A stretch of 64,000 nucleotides of DNA, taken from Trichomonas vaginalis G3 (taxonomy: Eukaryota; Parabasalia; Trichomonadida; Trichomonadidae). The stretch covers positions 35,231,896 through 35,295,895 of the forward strand of contig NC_067206.1 in NCBI RefSeq assembly GCF_026262505.1, read 5' to 3'. Shown one piece after another: positions 47,784 through 55,334 of this stretch (position 1 is the stretch's first letter; every line of letters starts with the position of its first letter). Below the pieces are notes generated by a model that had not been told where the DNA came from, did no database searches, and saw only the letters and a list, made by a program, of their open reading frames with translations. Position numbers and translations under genes: made by a program.

Positions 47784-50678
47784 ATGACTATTGCTGCATA
47801 TGCGTATGAAACAAATGAAGCAAGAAAAGCACATGAACTAGTAAACGAAAACTCAACTTTAACCATTGAAGGCAATGATTTAGTCATTGACGATGGAAAA
47901 ACTAAAACAGTCATTGATTTCGATACTTTTAACACTTATGACCCATTCATTACAATAAGTAAAGTTCCTATCATAAATGATGGAACGGTGCAATATATAA
48001 ATTCTACAGTAGATGCCTCATTAGTGAAAGTACTGAATGTTCTCATTGAATTGTTAAAGAGCTTTCGATTTGACGACAACATTAAATGCCTAAAGAATTT
48101 AGTCATGAATGAGAAACAAATATTAGGAGTTATTGGTAGCAGTAATGATGTACACCTTATGACATTAGAATATTATAACGAACATAAAGATGAACTGAAA
48201 GGAGAGAATGGTGACACCGGACCTCAAGGACCACAAGGAATACAAGGAATACAAGGAATACAAGGACCTCAAGGCGAAAACGGTTTGGATGGTGAAGATG
48301 GAAAGGATGGAAAAACTGCTAAATCATGGATATGGAACCTTATAAATACTGGTTTAACAGCTGCTTCATATGGAGTTCTTCAATACCAAATCGGAAAGAT
48401 ATGGGCAGTACTTGGTGAAGAAGTTTTAGATGACGTTAAAAATGCTTTGAACTTCATTTCAAATGGTTCGGATACTATTAAAACTTTATCTGGTTGGATG
48501 CAAGAAACAAGGAGTCAAATAGATACTGTAAGACGTATAGCAAACAATGCACGTACGGGATTGGATACTTTACGAGAAGCACAAAATACACTAAAGGAAG
48601 CAAGTGATATTCTTGGCTCAGTATCAGACATGCATGAAGATTGGCTTAAAGGTATTGACAAATCTTTAAAAAATCACAGTCAGTCTATTGCTGACTACAA
48701 GAAAAGTATAGATTTTTTACATAGTGCTATGGACGTACATGATGGAAGCATAAGGAACTTACTTAATGCTAACAATAACTTACCAGGAACTATTAAAGCA
48801 TTTATAAAGTCCTTTGTAAAACCTGGTGCTCTAACATTTAGGTCTTTGAGAGCAAGAGCATTGAAGTCAAGAGATGCAGAAACTCCAACAGAACCTACAG
48901 AAGGAACTGAAACAACAGAAACTCCAGAAGAACCACCAAAACCAACAGCTAATGAAATATTGTTCGAATATTTTCCAAGGTACTCTGTTCTCATTGCATA
49001 CATTCAAGAAATACTTAAGAAAGCAGACTTGACTTTAGGAGATGATGAAAGTTCTGTATATCTTTCGTTCCAGTTTCAAATAGCAGAACTTTTGAGACAG
49101 ATATGCTTAATGTATGACAACATCTCTGATTTCGCAAGATATGATGACGACCATGACCCTGAACACGGTGAAGAAGAAGTTTTACAAACATCCATTAAGA
49201 CAGGAAAGGTTTTAACTCAAAGTCTCATTATTGACACCAAAGATGGCGAAGTGGACGTTCTTCAAGAGCTGAAGAAAAATACTTCTTCGGGAGGTGGTGG
49301 TAGGCATGAACTTGAAATAAATGAGATAGAAGAGAAATTAGCCGAAAAAGCAGATAAAAACCATGTTCATTATATAAGTTCAGACGAACAGATTATAACG
49401 GACTACCATGGATATTTAACACAGGATGAACAAATAAGCACTGAAGATGTTAATGAAAGAAGATATAAATTCATTCGTGCTAAAGGTTATGACATACACT
49501 GTACTGTACAGTATGACACAGGTAAAGCACCAGAAGCATTTGGTTATAACAATGAAATTTATGCTTCATACTTCTTTGTTAACGGTGTATTAGTTGAACC
49601 AAGATTTACTTTGAGAGTTAAGGCAAAAATAACTTTTGAAGATGCTATTAAAAGTAAAGCTGACAAAGATGAACTTGACGCAACGAACAAAGTTTTGAAA
49701 TCTCATAAACACAATATCTCCGATATAAATGAACTTCAAGCTACATTAGATAAAAAAGCAGATAAGAACCATACACATGAATCCTTCACTACTGTTAGAG
49801 CAGACGACATAATATTGAACTATACCCTTGGTTCAAGTGCACCTTTAGAGAATCCAAGTACAAGCGTAAAAGATACACTAAACTCCTTAAATAACAAATG
49901 CACTAATATTGAAGGTCATGTCAGAAACTTTGAAGCATACGAACTACCAGCAATGTTAGATAAAAAAGCAGATAAAGAACATACACATAACTCCTTCTCA
50001 ACTGTTGCTATAGAAAGTATTGAAGGAACGGTTGGCGGAACTGGTGGGGATGCATTATATTATAAACCTCCTAACTTTCCACAAGGTTTAACATCGAATG
50101 AAAACATAACAACGAAGAAAGAAATTAGCTGTAAAAATGTTTATGTCATGGATGATGAAAATAATGTTAAATTCACTGCTCAAGATTTATATGATAAGAA
50201 AGCAGACAAAACAGAGCTTCAAACATTAAAGACTGAAATACTTCAAACATTATATCCTGTTGGTTCTATTTATACGTCAATGAATTCAACAAATCCAGAA
50301 ACAGTTTTAGGTTTTGGTACGTGGAAGCAGATTGTAGATAAATTCTTATACTGTGCTAGATATTCAAAGCAAACAGGAGGTTCGAAGAAAATTAAAGAAG
50401 CAAACTTACCTGCGCACACTCATACAGGAACGACAAACACAACAGGTAATCATACACATTCAATAACAAAAAGAGGTTTTATAAATCTTGCAGCAGGTTC
50501 AGATAGACAGGGAATGAATAGATATGATATTTCAAGTGACCCAGTAGATTCAGGCGCAGGTATTTTCTGTGGAACCGCAGGAAATCATTCACACACTTTC
50601 ACAACAAATCCAACAGGCTCGGGTAAAGATTACATGCCACCATTTGTGACTGTATTCGCATGGTACCGCGTTCAATGA
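47784..50678 (+). CDS. Long fibre protein with collagen repeat and phage tail-collar-type tip (964 aa)
   Basis: Domains in order: a globular start (1-138); G-x-y collagen repeats at about 140-176 (GPQGPQGIQGIQGIQGPQG); a hydrophobic stretch (WNLINTGLTAASYGVLQYQI); long coiled coil to about 335; a Thr/Pro/Glu linker near 365-395; His-box modules (KNHVHYIS near 525, SHKHNIS near 640, KNHTHES near 660, KEHTHNS near 731). The C-terminus is a tail-collar type domain, PVGSIYTSMNSTNPETVLGF near 825, then LPAHTHTG near 877 and YMPPFVTVFAWYRVQ at the end. This order is typical of bacteriophage host-recognition fibres. It presumably projects from the vertex and binds a surface. Its TGA lies in the loop of a GC palindrome. 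Frame looks whole. Confidence 0.85.
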   Translation: MTIAAYAYETNEARKAHELVNENSTLTIEGNDLVIDDGKTKTVIDFDTFNTYDPFITISKVPIINDGTVQYINSTVDASLVKVLNVLIELLKSFRFDDNIKCLKNLVMNEKQILGVIGSSNDVHLMTLEYYNEHKDELKGENGDTGPQGPQGIQGIQGIQGPQGENGLDGEDGKDGKTAKSWIWNLINTGLTAASYGVLQYQIGKIWAVLGEEVLDDVKNALNFISNGSDTIKTLSGWMQETRSQIDTVRRIANNARTGLDTLREAQNTLKEASDILGSVSDMHEDWLKGIDKSLKNHSQSIADYKKSIDFLHSAMDVHDGSIRNLLNANNNLPGTIKAFIKSFVKPGALTFRSLRARALKSRDAETPTEPTEGTETTETPEEPPKPTANEILFEYFPRYSVLIAYIQEILKKADLTLGDDESSVYLSFQFQIAELLRQICLMYDNISDFARYDDDHDPEHGEEEVLQTSIKTGKVLTQSLIIDTKDGEVDVLQELKKNTSSGGGGRHELEINEIEEKLAEKADKNHVHYISSDEQIITDYHGYLTQDEQISTEDVNERRYKFIRAKGYDIHCTVQYDTGKAPEAFGYNNEIYASYFFVNGVLVEPRFTLRVKAKITFEDAIKSKADKDELDATNKVLKSHKHNISDINELQATLDKKADKNHTHESFTTVRADDIILNYTLGSSAPLENPSTSVKDTLNSLNNKCTNIEGHVRNFEAYELPAMLDKKADKEHTHNSFSTVAIESIEGTVGGTGGDALYYKPPNFPQGLTSNENITTKKEISCKNVYVMDDENNVKFTAQDLYDKKADKTELQTLKTEILQTLYPVGSIYTSMNSTNPETVLGFGTWKQIVDKFLYCARYSKQTGGSKKIKEANLPAHTHTGTTNTTGNHTHSITKRGFINLAAGSDRQGMNRYDISSDPVDSGAGIFCGTAGNHSHTFTTNPTGSGKDYMPPFVTVFAWYRVQ

Positions 50679-50683
50679 ACGCG
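50667..50683. repeat. CGCGTTC-AAT-GAACGCG hairpin at the fibre stop codon
   Basis: 7-bp stem and 3-nt loop; the fibre TGA (50676-50678) starts in its loop. It may serve as the 3'-end structure of the fibre transcript. Confidence 0.75.
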
Positions 50684-50718
50684 CTTGAGCCTAGAATAAA
50701 ATCTTTAACTTTACATAA

Positions 50719-51804
50719 ATGAGCTTGAAAGAAGTATTCGAACAACATCCATGGAGGTCATTTAAGAAATTCAATGAAGCTGCAAAGAGTTGGGGATTTA
50801 CTAACAGAGCTGAAGTGAAAAGGTTTTTTGACAAAAATGTTGTACATCAAACAAAAATAAACCCCTACGACTACTTTTTACCAATTTACTCCAACACTCC
50901 TGACGCATACCAATTTGACACTCTCATTCAAAGCAGAAAAGGAGGACATAAACCATTCCTCATCTTCATTAATGTTAACACTCGCAAAGCTTTTGCGTAT
51001 ATAATGAAAAATAAAGGAACTCATGAAGTTTTAAGAGTTTTACAAAAGTTTGTAGCAGAACATAGCCCAAGTACTTTAACATCAGACCAAGACAGTGCAT
51101 ACCTCAGTAATGAAATCACAGAATTTCTCATTAAGCATAACATAACTCACTACACTACTGAAGACCATAACCATAACATACTCGGCATCATAAACCGCTT
51201 CATAAGGACTCTTAGAGATTTAAATCAAGAGCGAGACTTTACCGAAGAAACAATGAAACATTTTCTCGAAGTATATAATTCCTCAACACATTCTACAACA
51301 GGACATACACCAAATTTAATGACACAACAACAAGAAGAAAAGTATATACAAAAGAAACGAAGCCAAACACAAAATATCAGAAATTCAACACAATTTACCC
51401 TCATTCCTGGTACAAAAGTTCGTGTAGTTCTTGACGACAAACCGTTGACAAAGAAACGTTTAAGGTTAAGTAGAAACTATTATATCGTAGACTCTACGCA
51501 AGGTAATGGATATCTTATAAAAGCTGCCGACGACTCTATTGCGTTTTATCCTCGTCATAAATTAGTTGAAAGTAGTAATGGCAAACTTGCTGAAACCATT
51601 GACGAAGCAAAGCGAGGAGTGGTTATTGAAATACTTGGCTACAACATAAACGATGACACTTATAAAGTAAGATATGAAGGAGGCGTTGAAGATGTTATAC
51701 CATCTAAGAACTTGAGAGAGTCGAAGCCAACACATCTGGGACCATTAGAGCGGGAGTACTGGAAAGACAAAAATATGCCAGAAAGAATAAGAAAATTCTT
51801 CTAA
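50719..51804 (+). CDS. Retrovirus-type (RVE/DDE) integrase with chromo-like C-terminus
   Basis: This would integrate the element. AYQFDTLIQSRKGGHKPF carries D67, TLTSDQDSAYLSNEITEF carries D123, and DHNHNILGIINRFIRTLRDL is the third conserved block of the RVE core. An N-terminal helical part (1-50) precedes it. The C-terminal region has a basic SH3-like stretch (GTKVRVVLDDKPLTKKRLRL) and then DDTYKVRYEGGVEDVIPSKN, reminiscent of the chromodomain of Maverick integrases that may guide insertion to particular chromatin. 361 aa, frame looks whole. Downstream lies the first palindrome cassette. Confidence 0.85.
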   Translation: MSLKEVFEQHPWRSFKKFNEAAKSWGFTNRAEVKRFFDKNVVHQTKINPYDYFLPIYSNTPDAYQFDTLIQSRKGGHKPFLIFINVNTRKAFAYIMKNKGTHEVLRVLQKFVAEHSPSTLTSDQDSAYLSNEITEFLIKHNITHYTTEDHNHNILGIINRFIRTLRDLNQERDFTEETMKHFLEVYNSSTHSTTGHTPNLMTQQQEEKYIQKKRSQTQNIRNSTQFTLIPGTKVRVVLDDKPLTKKRLRLSRNYYIVDSTQGNGYLIKAADDSIAFYPRHKLVESSNGKLAETIDEAKRGVVIEILGYNINDDTYKVRYEGGVEDVIPSKNLRESKPTHLGPLEREYWKDKNMPERIRKFF

Positions 51805-51893
51805 ACTTTTTCATTAGATGTAAATCAGACATGAATGAGAACAGTCATGATATCATTAATGGTACCATTTATTTACACCAAAAATAATTTTTA

Positions 51894-51950
51894 GGTGAAG
51901 TGGTGAGATTTCACCTGTTTTTTCACCTGTTTTTTCACCCTCACGAATTT
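51894..51950. repeat. Palindrome cassette b (GGTGAGATTTCACC) with TTCACCT boxes
   Basis: A one-mismatch version of the GGTGAGATCTCACC palindrome at 51902-51915 plus two following TTTTTTCACC boxes, between the integrase and the first KilA-N gene. Confidence 0.8.
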
Positions 51951-52020
51951 TCATGAATTTCCTTAAGATAGAAAAAATAAAGTTAGTTTTATTTATTTTA
52001 TTTTGTATGTAAGAACAGAA
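51950..52020 (+). promoter_or_regulatory. Repeated leader/promoter block of the KilA-N region (copy 1)
   Basis: TTTCATGAATTTCCTTAAGA, then TAGAAAAAATAAAGTTAG and a TTTTATTT run ending TTGTATGTAAG before the ATG at 52021. Nearly the same block precedes the gene at 52597 (from 52512), and a looser version precedes 53724 (from 53645). Three adjacent genes thus carry duplicated 5' sequence. Confidence 0.65.
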
Positions 52021-52444
52021 ATGTCAGTCGAAGCAAAAGCATTCACGAACAAATCTAATGGCGAAACATTCACAAAAGGCACTTATAACGGTATTGAAGT
52101 CTTACGTAGAGACAAGGATGGTTACATTAATGCAACAAAGATGTGTCAGCAGTTTAGGAAAGACTTTAGAAAGTTGTTGGAAAATAAGTCCTGGGAAGAG
52201 TATTATAAGGCATTTTGTGAAGAATATAGCAACCGCCGGAATTCAGACGGTTGGTTTTTATACAAAATTCATGCAGGAAATTCTTGAGTTTTGGATGAAA
52301 GAATACGGTCGAGCCAAAAGTGGCTCAACCTCAAAACAAGCATTTTATGAGCTTACTAAGGGCGTTATAAATGAATTCAAAGGTATTTACATACATGCTG
52401 ACCTCGTTCATTTTGTTGCTGAATTCAGCAAAAATAATGTTTAG
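52021..52444 (+). pseudogene. KilA-N domain protein 1, broken
   Basis: IEVLRRDKDGYINATKMCQQ is the hallmark start of the KilA-N DNA-binding domain found in phages and large DNA viruses. A later IYIHADLVHFVAEFS-type stretch matches the domain's second half. The ATG at 52021 (MSVEAKAF) is preferred over one 18 bases upstream because the repeated leader ends there. Broken, about one break. Likely a former DNA-binding regulator. Confidence 0.8.
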
Positions 52445-52451
52445 GTGAAGA

Positions 52452-52493
52452 GGTGAGATCTCACCTGTTTTTTCACCCTCGCCGCTTAGCGGC
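52452..52493. repeat. Palindrome cassette c plus GCCGC-TTA-GCGGC hairpin
   Basis: GGTGAGATCTCACC at 52452-52465 follows the KilA-N 1 stop within 10 bases (the stop TAG is part of the cassette's TTAGGTGAAG). A GC hairpin with 3-nt loop lies at 52481-52493. Confidence 0.8.
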
Positions 52494-52596
52494 TCAGATT
52501 GCTTTAGCTTTCTCGTGAATTTTCATGAATTTCCTTAAGATAGAAAAAATAAAGTTAGTTTTATTTTTATTTATTTTTTTATTTTGTATAAAAGAT

Positions 52597-53562
52597 ATGA
52601 TTTCAACAATCGGCACAACAACAATTCAAGCCACGAACGGCAGGACTCTGTCCACAACTACAGCACCAAACTCGTTAGTCATGAATCCTACGTCAATGTT
52701 GGTAGAGATGAAAAGCTTTATTCCTTCTTCATATACTTTTGAAACAGAAATCCAGAAGATAAAGCAAGAACTTTTAACAAGTAATTTAGACTGTAGTGCG
52801 AAAGATGAAACAAATGAACAGTATCTTTATGAAATGGAGGACCTCATCGACCATTTGCCTAAACTACCTGAAGTTCAGCAGCAAAAACTAACTATTCCTG
52901 AATTCGACGAAATTGAAGTCAAAGCAACTGACTCAGTAGAAATTAAGAAATTCATACGTAAAGTAAATTATGAATTCCTTGGTTTTCATTGCAACCATAA
53001 AGTTATGGACAAAGATTGCGACATGGTTTATAAAAATATTTCTGACATATATAAATCGGTGGAGTTTAAGACATACGACAACTTTGTTTCATTAGTTGCA
53101 AAATGTGTATGGCAGATAAGAGATAAAGATAGAAGAGGTAAAGTATGGAATGAACAAATAAGACCCGCTATGTTTGAGATGAAGAGAGCAATTGACGCTT
53201 TAGTTGTTTTAGCTGGTAATGTTTCAATGTATAACGCAAAAATGAATCCGCAATGTTCAAAATGTAAAGCAGCAATAAGAAAATATAACTACTCAGTCAA
53301 AGAGATAGAAAGAATGCGAAACGACTATGCAGACTTAAAGAAAGAAGCAGAAAAGCCAGCAGAAGATAAAATGGATATGTTGACATTTCTTAATAAAAAC
53401 TATCCAACAGCAGAAGATTTCCTTCTGTCTGACGTCAAGAAGAAATATAAAGAGACTTTCGGCATGATTAAAACATTCGATGTACTAAAAGAAGAAATAG
53501 AAGCTACGAAATTGTTTAGGATTTCAAATATACATCGTACAATTCATGTAAAACGCTTGTGA
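52597..53562 (+). CDS. Maverick protein (321 aa) between KilA-N genes, unknown
   Basis: I start it at 52597 (MISTIGTTTIQATNGR), the first ATG after the repeated leader block; an upstream in-frame ATG lies inside that block and would add a hydrophobic stretch made of leader sequence. Ser/Thr-rich start, then helical charged domains. Cys residues are paired in FHCNHKVMDKDC and PQCSKCKAAIRKYN, which could bind a metal ion. Coiled coil follows, and a basic end (HRTIHVKRL). No family recognised; sits in the same cassette series as the KilA-N genes. Confidence 0.55.
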   Translation: MISTIGTTTIQATNGRTLSTTTAPNSLVMNPTSMLVEMKSFIPSSYTFETEIQKIKQELLTSNLDCSAKDETNEQYLYEMEDLIDHLPKLPEVQQQKLTIPEFDEIEVKATDSVEIKKFIRKVNYEFLGFHCNHKVMDKDCDMVYKNISDIYKSVEFKTYDNFVSLVAKCVWQIRDKDRRGKVWNEQIRPAMFEMKRAIDALVVLAGNVSMYNAKMNPQCSKCKAAIRKYNYSVKEIERMRNDYADLKKEAEKPAEDKMDMLTFLNKNYPTAEDFLLSDVKKKYKETFGMIKTFDVLKEEIEATKLFRISNIHRTIHVKRL

Positions 53563-53565
53563 AAA

Positions 53566-53620
53566 AAGATGTGAAAAAAGAGGTGAAAAAAGAGGTGAGA
53601 TCTCACCACTTCACCTAAAT
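53566..53620. repeat. Palindrome cassette d (GGTGAGATCTCACC)
   Basis: Three GTGAAAAAAGA-type boxes, the palindrome at 53594-53607, then CTTCACCTAAATTTATTTTT. It starts at the stop codon of the 52597 gene and is inverted relative to cassettes b and c. Confidence 0.8.
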
Positions 53621-53723
53621 TTATTTTTGCTGAAAAATGACCAAATTTCATGAATTTCATTAGTTAGAAAAATAACGCTAATTTTTTCTAAGAAAAATTT
53701 TTATCTTGTATGTAAAGACAGTA

Positions 53724-54551
53724 ATGTCAACATCAGAGAACACAACAACTGCTATCGTTCATGAAGCCATAAATGAAGAATACGAATACATACAGTATAA
53801 CAAACAGTTACGTCTCATTCGTTCAGTCAAAGACGATATGTACCAAATGCAAAGTATAATGAATGCTCTTTGTTCTACAAAACAAGCATATCATTGGTTT
53901 GAAAACCAACAGACAAAAGAACTTTTAGAAGAATTTCCTCATATGATTGCTTCCCTCGGAAAACCGGGGAAAGAGATTCCGTATGAAAATCGCAAGAATT
54001 TGGCTCCTGGTTTGAAAGGTTATTATGTTCATAGACTTTTAGTAAACGCTGTAGCAATGTGGGCTTCACCTCGTTATGCTTGTTATATTTTCATGATGTT
54101 AGATGAACTATATAAAGCAGAACGTGGAGAGTTGGAAAAGAAACTTCAAGCAAAAGATGAAGTCATTGAATCCAAAGACAAAAGCATACAGAAAAGAATA
54201 CCGCGTTCAGTACCAAAAGGAAAGGAAAAGAGTTATAGGTATATGATATATACTGAAGAGTTGGAGAAAGAAGAAGACGGTGACATGGTTATGTTGCATT
54301 TAGTCAGAAGAAACAACAAGAGCTTTTATGACTTAGCTAAAATATATAAATCTGACAGAAACTGGTTCTATCGTGAAAACTTACCGATTTCAATGACCCC
54401 AAATGAAGATGTGAAACAAATAGTTCAAGATACGTTACCTCAAACACACTATGATATTAAAGGTTGTACAATACTTACATTCAAAGAAGACTTACCATTA
54501 CTGAAGGAAAAAATAACAGAATATTTCGATAACTTCAAAGAGGAAGAATAA
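53724..54551 (+). CDS. KilA-N domain protein 2 with C-terminal viral regulator-type domain
   Basis: The domain shows KGYYVHRLLVNAVAMWASPR (about 98-117), the second conserved half of KilA-N, after an N-terminal half with FENQQTKELLEEF. A coiled coil (about 130-155) follows, then KSYRYMIYTEELEKEEDGDM and a C-terminal alpha/beta region like those behind KilA-N in iridovirus- and poxvirus-type proteins (DUF3627/MSV199 style). Probably DNA-binding and regulatory. The start at 53724 (MSTSENTT) parallels the leader arrangement of KilA-N 1. Frame looks whole at 276 aa. Confidence 0.8.
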   Translation: MSTSENTTTAIVHEAINEEYEYIQYNKQLRLIRSVKDDMYQMQSIMNALCSTKQAYHWFENQQTKELLEEFPHMIASLGKPGKEIPYENRKNLAPGLKGYYVHRLLVNAVAMWASPRYACYIFMMLDELYKAERGELEKKLQAKDEVIESKDKSIQKRIPRSVPKGKEKSYRYMIYTEELEKEEDGDMVMLHLVRRNNKSFYDLAKIYKSDRNWFYRENLPISMTPNEDVKQIVQDTLPQTHYDIKGCTILTFKEDLPLLKEKITEYFDNFKEEE

Positions 54552-54593
54552 AAAAAATAATTTTTTTGTTCAATGCTTTGAATTTATTTTTTA

Positions 54594-54617
54594 CAGTCAG
54601 TCAATGACGACTGACTG
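54594..54617. terminator. CAGTCAGTC/GACTGACTG hairpin 3' of KilA-N 2
   Basis: Nine-bp perfect stem with 6-nt loop (AATGAC), 43 bases after the stop codon. The spacer that follows (54618-54769) also has three GGTGAC boxes (54715-54740) and no ORF. A 3'-end role is inference. Confidence 0.45.
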
Positions 54618-54769
54618 TTTGGAATTTTATACAAAAATATTTCATAAATGCCTTCCTCCTTTGCTGTTGTCTAAATGTCATGTTGTCAGTAATTTTAAGA
54701 GAAGTTAATTAACCTGGTGACACATGGTGACGTGGTGACACCCTCAGTTCTTCAAAAATATATTTTTGC

Positions 54770-55234
54770 TTAAATAGCTTCAGGGTCTATTTCTTCAACC
54801 ATTTCACTTCCTTCGTCAATGTCAATAGAAGCTTCTTCAACCTTTGGTAGGAGCTTCTGTATAACATCTTTGTTCGTTATTGTCTTCAGAGATGAAGGAT
54901 AATATTTCACATTTGTTTCACCCTTCTTATATTCTTTCTGTTCGGAAAGATTTAAAGCAATACTGAAGAAGTCAATGTTAGAGTTCTTTATAACAGTATA
55001 ATGAGTATCTTTGACATTCACGAAGAAACTCTTTTGTTTCAAAACTACTGCTAACTCTTGTGAAGTATAACGTTTGCGGTCAATGACGATAGCTAATGGT
55101 CTGACATACTGACCAAACTTAGATTCTTTCACAAACTTCTTGTTAAAGATAACATTAACATTTGAAGCATTATTGAACTCATTCTTGATGGCAGTAGCGA
55201 GAGCATTGTATGAAAAGAACTTGCAATCTTGCAT
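54770..55234 (-). CDS. Acidic-tailed protein beside the polymerase, candidate ssDNA-binding protein
   Basis: MQDCKFFSYNALATAIKNEF opens a beta-rich basic body (NVIFNKKFVKESKFGQYVRP, RYTSQELAVVLKQKSFFVNV) and the protein ends in an acidic tail, EEASIDIDEGSEMVEEIDPEAI-like. Divergent from the polymerase with 100 bases between starts. The same architecture sits beside the helicase in B (31382-31801). A single-strand-binding role is inferred from tail and neighbour, not from a recognised fold. Confidence 0.45.
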   Translation of the reverse strand: MQDCKFFSYNALATAIKNEFNNASNVNVIFNKKFVKESKFGQYVRPLAIVIDRKRYTSQELAVVLKQKSFFVNVKDTHYTVIKNSNIDFFSIALNLSEQKEYKKGETNVKYYPSSLKTITNKDVIQKLLPKVEEASIDIDEGSEMVEEIDPEAI

Positions 55235-55334
55235 GTGTTTTATTAAAATAAAAATATTAAATTATTTTGAAAAATAACTTAAAAAAATCTAATCTAATTT
55301 TTTCAAAAAATATTTTTTTTATTTCCTACTAAAG

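Noticed and set aside
54715-54740. GGTGAC triplet as an operator
   Set aside because: Three boxes only, uneven spacing, no second copy of the arrangement found.
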